A DNA stretch of 64,000 nt. It comes from Arthrobacter sp. efr-133-R2A-120 (GTDB taxonomy: Bacteria; Actinomycetota; Actinomycetes; Actinomycetales; Micrococcaceae). The notes beneath the pieces were generated by a model. That model saw only the letters and a program-made list of their open reading frames with translations, had not been told where the DNA came from and ran no database searches. Location of the stretch: NCBI RefSeq assembly GCF_030209835.1, contig NZ_JARVRF010000019.1:62001-126000 (forward strand). Direction: 5' to 3'. This document shows positions 16,168 through 25,581 of this stretch, in pieces; position 1 is the stretch's first letter; every line of letters starts with the position of its first letter. The translations under genes were made by a program, and so were the position numbers.

Positions 16168-17528
16168 TTCGTGCCGCGGGCCATTCCCAGGAGTCGTTTG
16201 AAGATTCCTTCCCCGTCTTCGCCGATGCCATCGTGATGAAAGTCCCCTGTGGTCCAGGCCTGCAGTCCGCGCACGGCCGCCGCGGTTTCCATGGAGAGCT
16301 GGTAGTCCACATAGATGTCGTCGCGATACACAGCAGCCGCGACGGGCACGGTGTTCGCCTTCAACCGGGACACATCGTAGAGGGGTTTCCAGTCTTGCTT
16401 GCCGGCCAACAGCGCTGCCACTTCCTGCAGTGGCACAAGCGCCGGATCCTGTTCGAAATACCAGGGGTAGACCATTTCGCCCGTCAGGAGCGGCTCTGCG
16501 GCATCGGGATGGAACTCGGGGAACTCCTCGCGCACCCGCCACGCCGCCCAGTCGGTGGCCTGCCCTTGGCCGTAGATGGACTCGTGCAAAACCGCGTACA
16601 GGGGATTCGATGCCCGGGAAACGAGGCCGTGGACCTGTTCCAGAAACGCGTCGGAGAGGCGTTCTCCCCCGGGCGATGGCACGAAAGCATCCTCCAGGAG
16701 CGAGTGCAGGGCATCCACACGGGCGTTCCCGCCCAGGAAGGATCCCACCATTTGGAAGCGTTCCGTGGTGAGGCGTTCCCCGCTGGGCAGCCGCTCCTCC
16801 GTGGAATCCAGATGCCGCGCGATCCGGGTGACCCGCTTGCGGTCCTCCGGATACCACGCGAAGTATTCCGCGTTGCGGTCCGCGACCCGTCGGAAGGTGG
16901 CGCGGTAGACGCGTTCGGCGGCACCTTCCAACGGGGCCAGACCTCCCGTGATGAGCACTTCGTTCAAACCTTCGGGCGCGAAGGACAAGTATGTCAGCGC
17001 GCAGAAACCGCCGAAGCTCTGGCCAAGGACGGTCCATGGCTCCGAACCCAAGGTCTTCCGGATAAGTTCAGCGTCGGCCACGATCGAGTCGGCACGGAAA
17101 TGTGTGAGATAGTCCGCCTGCGCCGCGGCATCGCCCCGGAGCGGCAAGGTGTTGCGGTCTGCCGGGGTGGACAAGCCCGTGCCCCGTTGATCCAGCATCA
17201 GGATGCGGAAACTCCTTCCGGCAGCCTTCATCCAGCCGGACAGGGTCGTGGTCCGGGTGCCGCGCCCGCCGGGCCCGCCCTGGAGGTAGAGCAACCACGG
17301 CAGCCGGGCCGTGTCCTCCTCCGAGTGCTCGGCGGAGACGAACTCCCGGGCGAAAACGGTGATCGTTTCCGCGTTGCCGGAAGCCGCCATACCTTCCAAC
17401 GCCCAATGGTCGAGGGGGACCGTGAAGAAGTGCTCGGTGGTGCGGACACCCCGGAATTCGTGCCGTGCCCGGATCGTGTGCGCCGCTCGCTCAGCCACCC
17501 GCTCAGCCACGTGCCATGACCTTGTCAT
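16164..17528 (-). CDS. pip: alpha/beta-hydrolase peptidase, proline iminopeptidase-like
   Basis: A 454-residue cytoplasmic alpha/beta hydrolase. The oxyanion region reads LQGGPGGRG (classical HGGPG with Gln for His), followed by LDQRGTGLSTP (the DQRGxGxS signature of S33 peptidases) and the nucleophile elbow LGQSFGGF. A large lid follows, with the catalytic His near the C-terminus in TTGDFHHDGIGE. It is likely to remove N-terminal Pro or other residues from peptides. The ATG at 17528 lies 26 nt inside the upstream GNAT gene; GTG at 17510 is an alternative. The overlap implies a two-gene operon. Confidence 0.88.
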   Translation of the reverse strand: MTRSWHVAERVAERAAHTIRARHEFRGVRTTEHFFTVPLDHWALEGMAASGNAETITVFAREFVSAEHSEEDTARLPWLLYLQGGPGGRGTRTTTLSGWMKAAGRSFRILMLDQRGTGLSTPADRNTLPLRGDAAAQADYLTHFRADSIVADAELIRKTLGSEPWTVLGQSFGGFCALTYLSFAPEGLNEVLITGGLAPLEGAAERVYRATFRRVADRNAEYFAWYPEDRKRVTRIARHLDSTEERLPSGERLTTERFQMVGSFLGGNARVDALHSLLEDAFVPSPGGERLSDAFLEQVHGLVSRASNPLYAVLHESIYGQGQATDWAAWRVREEFPEFHPDAAEPLLTGEMVYPWYFEQDPALVPLQEVAALLAGKQDWKPLYDVSRLKANTVPVAAAVYRDDIYVDYQLSMETAAAVRGLQAWTTGDFHHDGIGEDGEGIFKRLLGMARGTN

Positions 17529-18003
17529 CGCTGCCGAATGCGCCCAGCGCTTCGCCGGTCAGCCGGAACGTCGACCAGCCGTCCATGGGCACGGCACCTA
17601 GGCTGCGGTAGAAGTTGATGGACGGTTCGTTCCAGTCCAGGACACTCCATTCCACCCGTGCATAACCACGTTCGACGGCGGTGGCCGCCAGATGCTGCAG
17701 GAGCGCCTTCCCGTGGCCCTCGCCCCGCGCACCCGGCGTGACGTAGAGGTCCTCGAGATAGATGCCGTGGACGCCTTCCCACGTGGAGTAGTTCAGGAAC
17801 CACAAGGCGAATCCCTGGACGTCCCCGGCTGCGTTTTCCGCCATGTGCGCGTACACCCGCGGATTCTCGCCGAACAGGGCATCGCTCAGCATTTCCGGCG
17901 TGTTCTTCACGGCGTCGGGCTCTTTTTCGTAGACCGCAAGCTCATGGATCATCTGCAGGATCGCGGGTACATCGGACACTGTGGCAGGGCGGATAACACT
18001 CAT
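17503..18003 (-). CDS. GNAT family N-acetyltransferase, diamine-acetyltransferase-like
   Basis: A 166-residue single GNAT domain. It begins with the usual IRPATVSDVPAILQMI, and shows IYLEDLYVTPGARGEGHGKALL (strand 4 and the acetyl-CoA pyrophosphate loop) and LDWNEPSINFYRSLGA. The YLEDLYV/NEPSINFY pattern is that of the spermidine/spermine acetyltransferase-like group, but the substrate is not determined. The start lies 6 nt after a TAAGCT -10 on the minus strand (leaderless). It overlaps the downstream peptidase gene by 26 nt. Confidence 0.9.
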   Translation of the reverse strand: MSVIRPATVSDVPAILQMIHELAVYEKEPDAVKNTPEMLSDALFGENPRVYAHMAENAAGDVQGFALWFLNYSTWEGVHGIYLEDLYVTPGARGEGHGKALLQHLAATAVERGYARVEWSVLDWNEPSINFYRSLGAVPMDGWSTFRLTGEALGAFGSDDKVMARG

Positions 18004-18009
18004 GATTCG

Positions 18010-18015
18010 AGCTTA
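18010..18015 (-). promoter_or_regulatory. -10 box of a leaderless promoter
   Basis: TAAGCT on the minus strand ends 6 nt before the ATG at 18003. It sits in the 20-nt gap behind the helicase gene and drives the acetyltransferase-peptidase pair. Confidence 0.45.
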
Positions 18016-18023
18016 CTAGGCGC

Positions 18024-20549
18024 CTAGAGGCGGTTGACGGCCATCACCCTGACCACAGCGGTGCCGCTCTCGTCGGAGGCTGCCAAGTCCACTTCGGCGG
18101 AAACACCCCAGTCATGGTTGCGGGCCGGGTCATCGAAAATCTGCCGCACCCGCCAGATGCCGGGTTCCTCGGTGATCATGAGGAGTCCCGGGCCGCGGGC
18201 ATCGGGGCCGGTTCCGATGTCGTCGTGTTCGTCGAAGTAGTCGTCCAAAGCGTCTTCCCAACGCTCCGCATCCCAGCCGCTGCCGGCGTCGAGCTCGCCC
18301 AAAGCGGCCGCGTCCTCGTCCGCGAACAGCTCAACACGGCGGAACATTTCGTTGCGGACCATGACCCTGAAAGCGCGGATGTTGGACGTGAGCGACGGCG
18401 GTGGGGGAGGCGGAGCGTCGTGCGGCGTCGGAGCCACCCCGGAGGTGAGTTCTTCCCACTCGTCGAGCAGGCTGGAGTCGACTTGGCGGACCAGTTCACC
18501 CAGCCAGGCGATGAGGTCCTCGAGGTCTTCGCGGAGCGCGTCCTGCGGCACGGTCTGACGCAAGGCCTTGAAGCCGTCGGCCAAATACCGCAACACGATC
18601 CCCTCGGATCGGGCCAGCCCGTAGAACTGGACGAACTCACCGAAATTCATGGCGCGCTCATACATATCGCGGACCACCGACTTGGGAGCAAGCTCAAAGT
18701 CGCCCACCCAAGGGGCTGCCTTGCGATACACCTCGAACGCTTCGCCCAGGATCTCCGCGAGGGGCTGCGGGTAGCTCACCTCTTCGAGCATCGCCATGCG
18801 CTGGTCGTAATCGATCCCATCGGCCTTCATCGCTGCGACGGCCTCGCCGCGTGCCTTCTTCTGCTGCGCGGAGAGGATCTGGCGGGGCTTCTCGAGGGTC
18901 GCTTCGATCACGGACACGACGTCCAAAGCGTACGACGGCGACTCCGGATCCAGGAGCTCGAGCGCGGCAAGGGCAAACGGCGAAAGCGGCTGGTTCAGCG
19001 CGAAGTTGGCTTGCAGGTGAACCGTCAGCCGCACGGAACGGCCTTCTTTCTCCTGCTCGGCCTCAGGAATGCGTTCAACCACTCCGGCTGCCAACAGCTC
19101 GCGGTAGATACTCAGGGCCTTCTTCATGAGCTGCAGTTGCGCGGGCCGTGCCTCGTGGTTTTCGGTGAGGAGACGGCGGGCAGCGGCGAAAGGATCTCCG
19201 GGGCGCTCCATCAAGTTGAGCAGCATTGCATGCGTCACGGTGAAACTCGAGGTCAACGGGTCCGGCACGGACTCCACCAAACGGGTGAAAGTGGGCTGCC
19301 CCCAGGAGACGAAGCCTTCCGGCGGCTTCTTCCGCACCACTTGCCGCAGTTTCTTCTGGTCGTCGCCGAACTTTGCGGTGGCTTTTGCCATCGCCTTCGC
19401 GTTCTCCACCACGTGTTCGGGAGCCTGCACCACTACCGTTCCGGCAGTGTCATAGCCCGCGCGGCCCGCGCGGCCGGCGATCTGGTGGAACTCCCGGGAG
19501 TTCAACAGGCGGGTGCGAACGCCGTCGTACTTGCTGAGCGCCGTCAGGAGGACTGTGCGGATGGGAACGTTGATCCCGACGCCGAGCGTGTCGGTCCCGC
19601 AGATGACCTTCAGGAGCCCTGCCTGTGCCAATTGCTCCACGAGGCGGCGGTACTTCGGCAGCATGCCTGCGTGATGGACTCCGATGCCATGGCGGACCAG
19701 CCGGTTCAGGGTCTTGCTGAAGCCGGCGGCGAACCGGAAACCGGCAATCAGCTCGGCGATCTTGTCCTTTTCCTCGCGGGTGCACATGTTGACGCTCATG
19801 AGGTTCTGGGCACGCTCGATGGCCTCGACCTGGCTGAAATGCACTACGTACACGGGAACCTGCTTGGTGCTCAGCAGTTCCTCGAGGGTTTCGTGGACCG
19901 GCGTTTCCTGGAAGTAATAATGCAGCGGGATGGGCCGTTCGGCCGAACTGACGGTGGTCGTGGACCGTCCGGTGAGTTCGCTCAGGCCGGTCTCGAAGCG
20001 GCTGACGTCTCCCAGGGTGGCCGACATCAGCAGGAACTGGGCCTGGGGGAGTTCCAGGAGCGGCACCTGCCACGCCCAACCGCGCTGGGGATCGGAGTAG
20101 AAGTGGAATTCGTCCATGATGACAGTGCCGAGCTCGGCTTCCTTGCCTTCGCGCAAAGCGATGTTGGCGAGGATTTCGGCGGTGCAGCAGATGATCGGGG
20201 CGTCCTGGTTGACTCCTGAATCACCCGTGATCATGCCGACGTTCTCGGCTCCGAAAATGTCGCAGAGCGCGAAGAACTTTTCGGAGACCAAGGCCTTGAT
20301 GGGGGCCGTGTAGTAGCTGCGCAAACCCCGGGACATCGCCTCGAAGTGCGCGGCGATCGCCACCAGCGATTTCCCGGAACCGGTGGGGGTAGCGAGGATG
20401 ACATTGGAGCCGGACGCGAGTTCCATGATGGCCTCGTCCTGGGCTGGATAGAGCTGAAGCCCGCGGCTCTCCGTCCATTCGACGAAGCGGGTATAGATTT
20501 CGTCCGGGTCAACGGATCCGTCGCCGGGGAGCTGCTCAAGAAGTTTCAT
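18024..20549 (-). CDS. DEAD/DEAH-box helicase with DUF3516 C-terminal domain
   Basis: An 841-residue Ski2-like superfamily 2 helicase. Seen in order: Walker A ATPTGSGKS (about 54-62), Walker B/DEFH (VIMDEFHFYSD), SAT motif LMSATLGDVS, and motifs V/VI (GTDTLGVGINVPIRTVLL, QIAGRAGRAGYD). The last ~400 residues are the actinobacterial DUF3516 extension, of unknown function. The ATG at 20549 is chosen because the protein from there begins MKLLEQLPGD and a GGAAGG ribosome site precedes it. The longer open frame upstream overlaps the divergent promoter. It probably acts on RNA or DNA in the cytoplasm; the biological substrate is not known. Confidence 0.9.
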   Translation of the reverse strand: MKLLEQLPGDGSVDPDEIYTRFVEWTESRGLQLYPAQDEAIMELASGSNVILATPTGSGKSLVAIAAHFEAMSRGLRSYYTAPIKALVSEKFFALCDIFGAENVGMITGDSGVNQDAPIICCTAEILANIALREGKEAELGTVIMDEFHFYSDPQRGWAWQVPLLELPQAQFLLMSATLGDVSRFETGLSELTGRSTTTVSSAERPIPLHYYFQETPVHETLEELLSTKQVPVYVVHFSQVEAIERAQNLMSVNMCTREEKDKIAELIAGFRFAAGFSKTLNRLVRHGIGVHHAGMLPKYRRLVEQLAQAGLLKVICGTDTLGVGINVPIRTVLLTALSKYDGVRTRLLNSREFHQIAGRAGRAGYDTAGTVVVQAPEHVVENAKAMAKATAKFGDDQKKLRQVVRKKPPEGFVSWGQPTFTRLVESVPDPLTSSFTVTHAMLLNLMERPGDPFAAARRLLTENHEARPAQLQLMKKALSIYRELLAAGVVERIPEAEQEKEGRSVRLTVHLQANFALNQPLSPFALAALELLDPESPSYALDVVSVIEATLEKPRQILSAQQKKARGEAVAAMKADGIDYDQRMAMLEEVSYPQPLAEILGEAFEVYRKAAPWVGDFELAPKSVVRDMYERAMNFGEFVQFYGLARSEGIVLRYLADGFKALRQTVPQDALREDLEDLIAWLGELVRQVDSSLLDEWEELTSGVAPTPHDAPPPPPPSLTSNIRAFRVMVRNEMFRRVELFADEDAAALGELDAGSGWDAERWEDALDDYFDEHDDIGTGPDARGPGLLMITEEPGIWRVRQIFDDPARNHDWGVSAEVDLAASDESGTAVVRVMAVNRL

Positions 20550-20557
20550 TGCCTTCC

Positions 20558-20567
20558 AGCTTAGTGT
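20558..20567. promoter_or_regulatory. overlapping divergent -10 boxes
   Basis: AGCTTAGTGT contains TAAGCT on the minus strand (20563 to 20558, towards the helicase) and TAGTGT on the plus strand (20562-20567, towards the methyltransferase). The two boxes share 2 bp, so the two promoters should exclude one another. Confidence 0.4.
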
Positions 20568-20594
20568 GGGTGGAGCAGACCACGGAGACCGACG

Positions 20595-21386
20595 ATGGAG
20601 GATGCAGTGAAGTGGGATCCAGCCAAGTACATCGAGTTCGGCAATCACCGCGACCGGCCGTTTTTTGACCTGACCTCAAGGATCTTGGCGGAGGATCCGC
20701 GGCACGTCGTGGATCTGGGCTGCGGCCCGGGAAACTTGACGGCGACCCTCGCGACGCGATGGCCAGGTGCCGCCGTCGTCGGGCTGGATTACTCCGCCGA
20801 AATGCTGGCGAGGGCCCAAGTCCTCGCTGCCGCGCAACCGGGCCTTTCGTTCGTCCATGCCGACATTGCGGAGTGGGCACCGGAAGCGGACACCGACGTC
20901 GTGGTCAGCAACGCGGCGCTCCAATGGGTGCCAGGGCACTTGACGATGCTCGCCGCTTGGCTGGAAGCGCTGAAACCGGGCGCATGGTTTGCGCTCCAGG
21001 TCCCCGGAAACTTCGGCGCGCCTTCCCACGTGCTCATGCGCGAGCTGGCCGCTTCGCCGGAATGGTCCGGAAGGCTCTCCGGTGTGCTCCGCCACGACGA
21101 TGCCGTCGGGGAGCCGGCCGACTACCTGCGGATCATGCTCGACGCCGGATGCGACGCCGACGCGTGGGAAACCACCTACCAGCAACTACTGCCGGGAGCC
21201 GATCCTGTACTGGAGTGGGTGCGGGGGACCGGCCTGCGCCCGGTGCTCGCCGCCCTTCCCGAAGACGAAGCGCGCACCTTCGAAAACCAATACGCAGCCG
21301 TGCTCCGCGAGGCCTATCCACGGGACCGGCACGGGACCGTGTTTGCCTTCCGCCGGATTTTTGCCGTGGCGCAAAAGCGGGGCTGA
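20595..21386 (+). CDS. tam: trans-aconitate 2-methyltransferase-like SAM methyltransferase
   Basis: A 263-residue class I SAM-dependent methyltransferase. Motif I is VVDLGCGPGNLTATL (about 38-52), followed by VVGLDYSAEML and the post-motif ADIAEWAPEADTDVVVSNAALQWV. The overall pattern, including MKWDPAKYIEFGNHRDRPF-like N-terminus and ALQVPGNFGAPSH, fits Tam, which methylates trans-aconitate and so relieves inhibition of aconitase. GTG at 20607 is an alternative start. It is transcribed divergently from the helicase from an overlapping promoter. Confidence 0.88.
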   Translation: MEDAVKWDPAKYIEFGNHRDRPFFDLTSRILAEDPRHVVDLGCGPGNLTATLATRWPGAAVVGLDYSAEMLARAQVLAAAQPGLSFVHADIAEWAPEADTDVVVSNAALQWVPGHLTMLAAWLEALKPGAWFALQVPGNFGAPSHVLMRELAASPEWSGRLSGVLRHDDAVGEPADYLRIMLDAGCDADAWETTYQQLLPGADPVLEWVRGTGLRPVLAALPEDEARTFENQYAAVLREAYPRDRHGTVFAFRRIFAVAQKRG

Positions 21387-21524
21387 TCGGGCCCAGCTCC
21401 ACACGCCTCCGGAAGTGCCGCCATTACAAGGTTTCGCACTGTGATCTGAACTACAATGGCAACGCGATCGCGGGGCGGCATCGTGTGGAATCCGCTGCTC
21501 CGGAGGCCAACGATTGGAGGCAGT

Positions 21525-23270
21525 GTGCTGGCATCCTTGCTGTTGCAGCGCTTGGCCCCCTACAAGTCCCACGTGCTGGCCATTGTTCTCCTGCAGCTGG
21601 TCCAGACCGGCGCCACACTCCTCCTGCCCACCCTCAACGCCAAGATCGTTGACGATGGCCTCGTCGCCGGAAACAGCGAGGTGATCCTGCGCTTGGGCGC
21701 TTGGATGCTGGTTCTCACGGTCGTCCAGGTGCTTGCCGCCGTGCTGGCCGGTTACCTTGGAGCGATTGTCGCCATGAAGATCGGCCGCGGGCTGCGGCAG
21801 GACCTCTTCGACAAGATTCACTCCCTGCCCGACCAGGACGTCGCGGCCTTCGGACCGGCCAGCCTCGTGGTCAGGACCACCAATGACGTCCTGCAACTGC
21901 AGAACATCACTGTGCTTGTTTTCAGCATGCTCGTGGCAGCACCCGTCATGGGCATCGGCGGCGTGATCCTGGCAGTCGAACAGGACGTTGCCCTGTCCTG
22001 GATCGTTTTCGCCATCGTTCCCGTGTTGCTGGTCATCATGCTGTTGATTGTCCGCAAGCTCGTCCCGCTGTATCGCGAGGGCCAAGGCTTGGTGGACCGG
22101 ATCAACGGCGTGCTCCGAGAACAGATCCTGGGGACCGCGGTCATCCGCGCTTTCGTCCGCCAGCCGTTCGAGATGAAACGGTTCGAGGCCGCCAACGACG
22201 CCCTGACAAAGAACAACCTCCGTTCTGCCCGGATAGTCGCGGCCATGCTTCCGCTCGTCATGACCGTGGTCAATCTCTCTTCCGCCGGCGTGGTCTGGCT
22301 CGGCGGCCATCGCATTATTGCCGGAGACATGCAGTTGGGTGCGCTGACTGCATTCATCGCGTACATCATGCAGATCCTCCTGGCGATCATGATGGCAATG
22401 TACGTGTTGAGCACTGCGCCCCGCGCGGCTGTCAGCGCCGAACGCGTCACCGAGGTGCTCAAGACGGAATCTGAAACGGTCCTGCCGGGAAACACAGCCG
22501 ATGGGATGGCTGCAGGCACCTCGCAGGCGGAGGGCCTGCGCTTCGACAATGTCGTTTTCGCCTACCCGGGGGCCGAAACGCCCGTGTTGGAAAACATCAC
22601 CTTCCATGCGGCCCCGGGAACCACGACGGCGGTCATCGGCTCCACGGGAAGCGGCAAGTCGACCATCGTCAGCCTTGTGCCAAGACTGCTTGAGGCGACC
22701 AGCGGCAGCATCTCGCTCGATGGACGGGACATCGCTGGCGTTCCCCTCGGTGCCTTGCGCGACCAGCTCGGCGTCGTGCCCCAGGAGACCTGGCTGTTCC
22801 GCGGAACCATCGCCGAGAACCTGCGGATTTCACTACCGTCCGCGACAGATTCGCAATTGTGGCATGCCCTTGAGGCGGCCCAGGCAGCGGATTTCGTCAA
22901 CGAGTTGCCGCAAGGACTGGAAACCACGTTGTCCCAAGGCGGTGCCGGTCTCTCCGGCGGTCAGCGACAGCGCCTATGCATAGCCCGCGCAATCCTGCGC
23001 CCCGCATCTGTCTACCTCTTTGACGACAGCTTCTCGGCGCTGGACACAGTGACGGAAGCAAAGCTCCGTGCAGCGCTTGAACCGGAACTCCGCGGGGCAA
23101 CCGTCATCATCGTCGCCCAGCGCGTCAACACCGTAGTGTCGGCGGACCAGATACTGCTCATCGACGAGGGCCGCCTGGTGGCAAAGGGAACCCACGACGA
23201 ACTTCTTGAGTCCTCGGAGACCTACCGGGAAATCGTGGCGTCCCAGCTGGAAACGGAAGAAGCCGCATGA
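21525..23270 (+). CDS. ABC exporter half-transporter with degenerate ATP site (subunit 1)
   Basis: A 581-residue fusion of a six-TM exporter domain (about 1-300) and an ATPase domain. GGAGG 4 nt before the GTG at 21525 decides the start, although the frame is open from 21456. The ATPase has Walker A GSTGSGKST and a canonical LSGGQRQR signature, but Walker B reads YLFDDSF (Asp for the catalytic Glu) and the H-loop reads VAQRV (Gln for His). It therefore contributes the degenerate site of a heterodimeric exporter with the next gene, which it overlaps by ATGA. Substrate unknown; drug or peptide export is the family norm. Confidence 0.92.
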   Translation: MLASLLLQRLAPYKSHVLAIVLLQLVQTGATLLLPTLNAKIVDDGLVAGNSEVILRLGAWMLVLTVVQVLAAVLAGYLGAIVAMKIGRGLRQDLFDKIHSLPDQDVAAFGPASLVVRTTNDVLQLQNITVLVFSMLVAAPVMGIGGVILAVEQDVALSWIVFAIVPVLLVIMLLIVRKLVPLYREGQGLVDRINGVLREQILGTAVIRAFVRQPFEMKRFEAANDALTKNNLRSARIVAAMLPLVMTVVNLSSAGVVWLGGHRIIAGDMQLGALTAFIAYIMQILLAIMMAMYVLSTAPRAAVSAERVTEVLKTESETVLPGNTADGMAAGTSQAEGLRFDNVVFAYPGAETPVLENITFHAAPGTTTAVIGSTGSGKSTIVSLVPRLLEATSGSISLDGRDIAGVPLGALRDQLGVVPQETWLFRGTIAENLRISLPSATDSQLWHALEAAQAADFVNELPQGLETTLSQGGAGLSGGQRQRLCIARAILRPASVYLFDDSFSALDTVTEAKLRAALEPELRGATVIIVAQRVNTVVSADQILLIDEGRLVAKGTHDELLESSETYREIVASQLETEEAA

Positions 23271-25171
23271 GCAGCGAAGGCGAGCAACTCGCCGCCACAG
23301 GGAAACCATCGCGCTCGCTCCTCCGCCTGGTTGGCTTGATGAAGCCCGCCCGCGGAGTCATGACGGCGGCGATCCTGTGCATCTGCGGCTTTGTCACGCT
23401 CAATGTCGCCGCCCCCAAAATACTCGGAGACGCCACCGACGTCATCGCGGCTGCCGTGTTCGGCGCGCAGTTCGACACTGGGCGCTTCGTCTTCCTGCTG
23501 CTCGTGGCCGCGGCCATGTACTGCGTCACTTCATTGCTCAGCTGGGCGCAGGGCCGCCTCAACGCCCTTGCCGTCCAGCGGCTCGCGTACGAGCTGCGGG
23601 AAGCCGTGGAAGCGAAACTGCACCGGCTTCCCGTCGCCTACTACGACGGCCGCTCCCGGGGCGACGTCCTGAGCCGTGCCACGAACGACCTCGACAACGT
23701 GTCGCAAACGCTCAACCAACTCCTTTCCCAGCTCTTGACCTCGACGTTGATGGTCATTGGTTCCCTCGGGATGATGCTCCTTCTTTCGCCGCTCCTCGCC
23801 GTGGTGTCCCTCTTGGCTGTTCCGGTATCGGCCTTGGCATCGGTTATCGTGACCCGACGCTCGCAGAAACACTTCGTCCGGCAGTGGGAAGCCACGGGAG
23901 ACGTGAACTCCCTCGTGGAGGAGACAGCCACAGGTCACGAGACCATCAAGCTTTTCAACGCCCAGTCTGCGATGGCGGTCCGCTTCGCTACCCACAACGA
24001 CGGCCTGTACGCCGCCAGTTCCAAGGCACAGTTCGCTTCGGGGTTGCTGGTACCCCTCATGGCCTTCGTCTCGAACGCCAGCTATGTGGGAGTTGCGATT
24101 GTTGGTGCCCTGCAGTTCCTCGCGGGGGCGATGAGCATTGGCGGCATTCAAGCGTTCATCCAATTCAACAGGCTCTTCAGCCAGCCGCTGGGCCAGATCG
24201 GCGGAATGGCCCAGGTCCTGCAATCGTGCGCAGTTTCCGCCAGCCGGGTCTTCGAGCTGTTGGACGCCGCGGAATTGACGGGGGAACCGGCGGAACGGGA
24301 CGCTGGTTCCCGCGCCGACGCCGGTTCGGGGCTTGAGGCAGGGCTTGATCTCCAGTCCGATTCCCCTGCGGGGAGGGTTGCCTTCGAACGCATCTCCTTC
24401 AGCTACCGGCCGGATGCGCCCCTGATCGAGGACCTGTCCTTCCACGTGGAACCGGGACAGACCGTTGCTATTGTCGGGCACACCGGAGCGGGGAAGACCA
24501 CGCTAGTCAGCCTGCTCATGCGTTTCCACGAACTCGGATCCGGAAGGATCACCATCGACGGCGTGGACATCGCCGGCCTGGGACGTGACGCGCTCCGCCG
24601 GAATTTCGGCGTCGTTCTCCAGGATCCGTGGATTTTCACTGGCACCATCCGGGAGAACATTGAGTATGGACTTCCGGGCGCCAGCGAAGCAGAGATCGTG
24701 GCCGCGGCCGAGGCAAGCCATGTTGACCACTTTGTCCGCTCGCTGCCCAACGGCTACTCAACCATGCTCAGCAACGGAGGCGAACCCCTCAGCCAGGGCC
24801 AGAGGCAATTGCTGAGCATCGCGCGCGCAAGGCTCTCGGGCCGCCCCATTCTGATCCTGGACGAGGCGACAAGTTCGGTGGACACCCGCACGGAAGTCCT
24901 TATCCGCCAAGCGATGCACCGTCTGCGGAGCAACAAGACCTCATTCGTCATTGCGCACCGCTTGTCCACTATCCGCGACGCTGATCTAATTCTCGTCATG
25001 GACCACGGACGGATCGTTGAACACGGCACCCATCATTCGCTGTTGGAGCGCGGCGGGCACTACGCCCGCTTGCACGAAGCACAGTATGCCGCCGGTGGCG
25101 GCGAACTCGCCGCGATGCCCGTGAGGTCCGCCAAGCATCGCGCCAGCCAAGGGGAGAGGGAAGCCTCATGA
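23267..25171 (+). CDS. ABC exporter half-transporter with canonical ATP site (subunit 2)
   Basis: A 634-residue partner of the preceding exporter. It has six TM segments in the first ~320 residues, a variable acidic linker, then an ATPase with Walker A GHTGAGKTT, Walker B ILILDEATSS (catalytic Glu present) and H-loop VIAHRLST. Its signature is altered to LSQGQRQL. Together with subunit 1 this gives one consensus and one degenerate ATP site, as in LmrCD or BmrCD. The four-nucleotide overlaps on both sides (ATGA) place it in an operon with subunit 1 and the GntR regulator. Confidence 0.93.
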   Translation: MSSEGEQLAATGKPSRSLLRLVGLMKPARGVMTAAILCICGFVTLNVAAPKILGDATDVIAAAVFGAQFDTGRFVFLLLVAAAMYCVTSLLSWAQGRLNALAVQRLAYELREAVEAKLHRLPVAYYDGRSRGDVLSRATNDLDNVSQTLNQLLSQLLTSTLMVIGSLGMMLLLSPLLAVVSLLAVPVSALASVIVTRRSQKHFVRQWEATGDVNSLVEETATGHETIKLFNAQSAMAVRFATHNDGLYAASSKAQFASGLLVPLMAFVSNASYVGVAIVGALQFLAGAMSIGGIQAFIQFNRLFSQPLGQIGGMAQVLQSCAVSASRVFELLDAAELTGEPAERDAGSRADAGSGLEAGLDLQSDSPAGRVAFERISFSYRPDAPLIEDLSFHVEPGQTVAIVGHTGAGKTTLVSLLMRFHELGSGRITIDGVDIAGLGRDALRRNFGVVLQDPWIFTGTIRENIEYGLPGASEAEIVAAAEASHVDHFVRSLPNGYSTMLSNGGEPLSQGQRQLLSIARARLSGRPILILDEATSSVDTRTEVLIRQAMHRLRSNKTSFVIAHRLSTIRDADLILVMDHGRIVEHGTHHSLLERGGHYARLHEAQYAAGGGELAAMPVRSAKHRASQGEREAS

Positions 25172-25545
25172 GCCCGCTCGGGTTTCCCGGTTCGTGGCGT
25201 CCCAATCAGTCCAGCACCGTCGCACTGTATGAACAGCTTCGGCTCCGGATTATCGAGTTGGCCGACGGCGGCACCCTGGCTGTCGGTACCAAACTTCCCG
25301 CGGTGCGCAGCCTGGCTGAACAGTTGGATGTCGCCCCCCACACAGTGGCCCGGGCCTACAAGGAACTTGAAGCTGCGGGAGTGGTTGCAACCCGTGGCCG
25401 CAACGGAACAGTCGTGTGTGCCCGGGATGACCGCTGGAGCGCATTGGCAGCGGTCGCCGCGAGTTACTCGGCGGCGGCCAAAGCGCAGGGCGCCAGTTTC
25501 GCGGAGGCTGTCCAGCTTCTGGCAGCCGCTTATGACGCCGATTGA
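25168..25545 (+). CDS. GntR family transcriptional regulator, YtrA-like
   Basis: A 125-residue regulator that is almost only a winged helix-turn-helix: VALYEQLRLRIIELADGG, then LPAVRSLAEQLDVAPHTVARAYKELEAAGVV (about 40-70), followed by a short helical tail for dimerisation. Small GntR proteins of the YtrA type usually repress the ABC transporter operon they belong to. Its overlap with the exporter gene (ATGA) suggests autoregulation of the three-gene operon. The effector is unknown. Confidence 0.9.
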   Translation: MSPLGFPGSWRPNQSSTVALYEQLRLRIIELADGGTLAVGTKLPAVRSLAEQLDVAPHTVARAYKELEAAGVVATRGRNGTVVCARDDRWSALAAVAASYSAAAKAQGASFAEAVQLLAAAYDAD

Positions 25546-25581
25546 TACCCATCGGTAGGGTGTGGGAAGCCACATGGAAAT

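Noticed and set aside
18114..20219. A 701-codon plus-strand open frame
   Set aside because: Antisense to the DUF3516 helicase, with no domain or ribosome site of its own.
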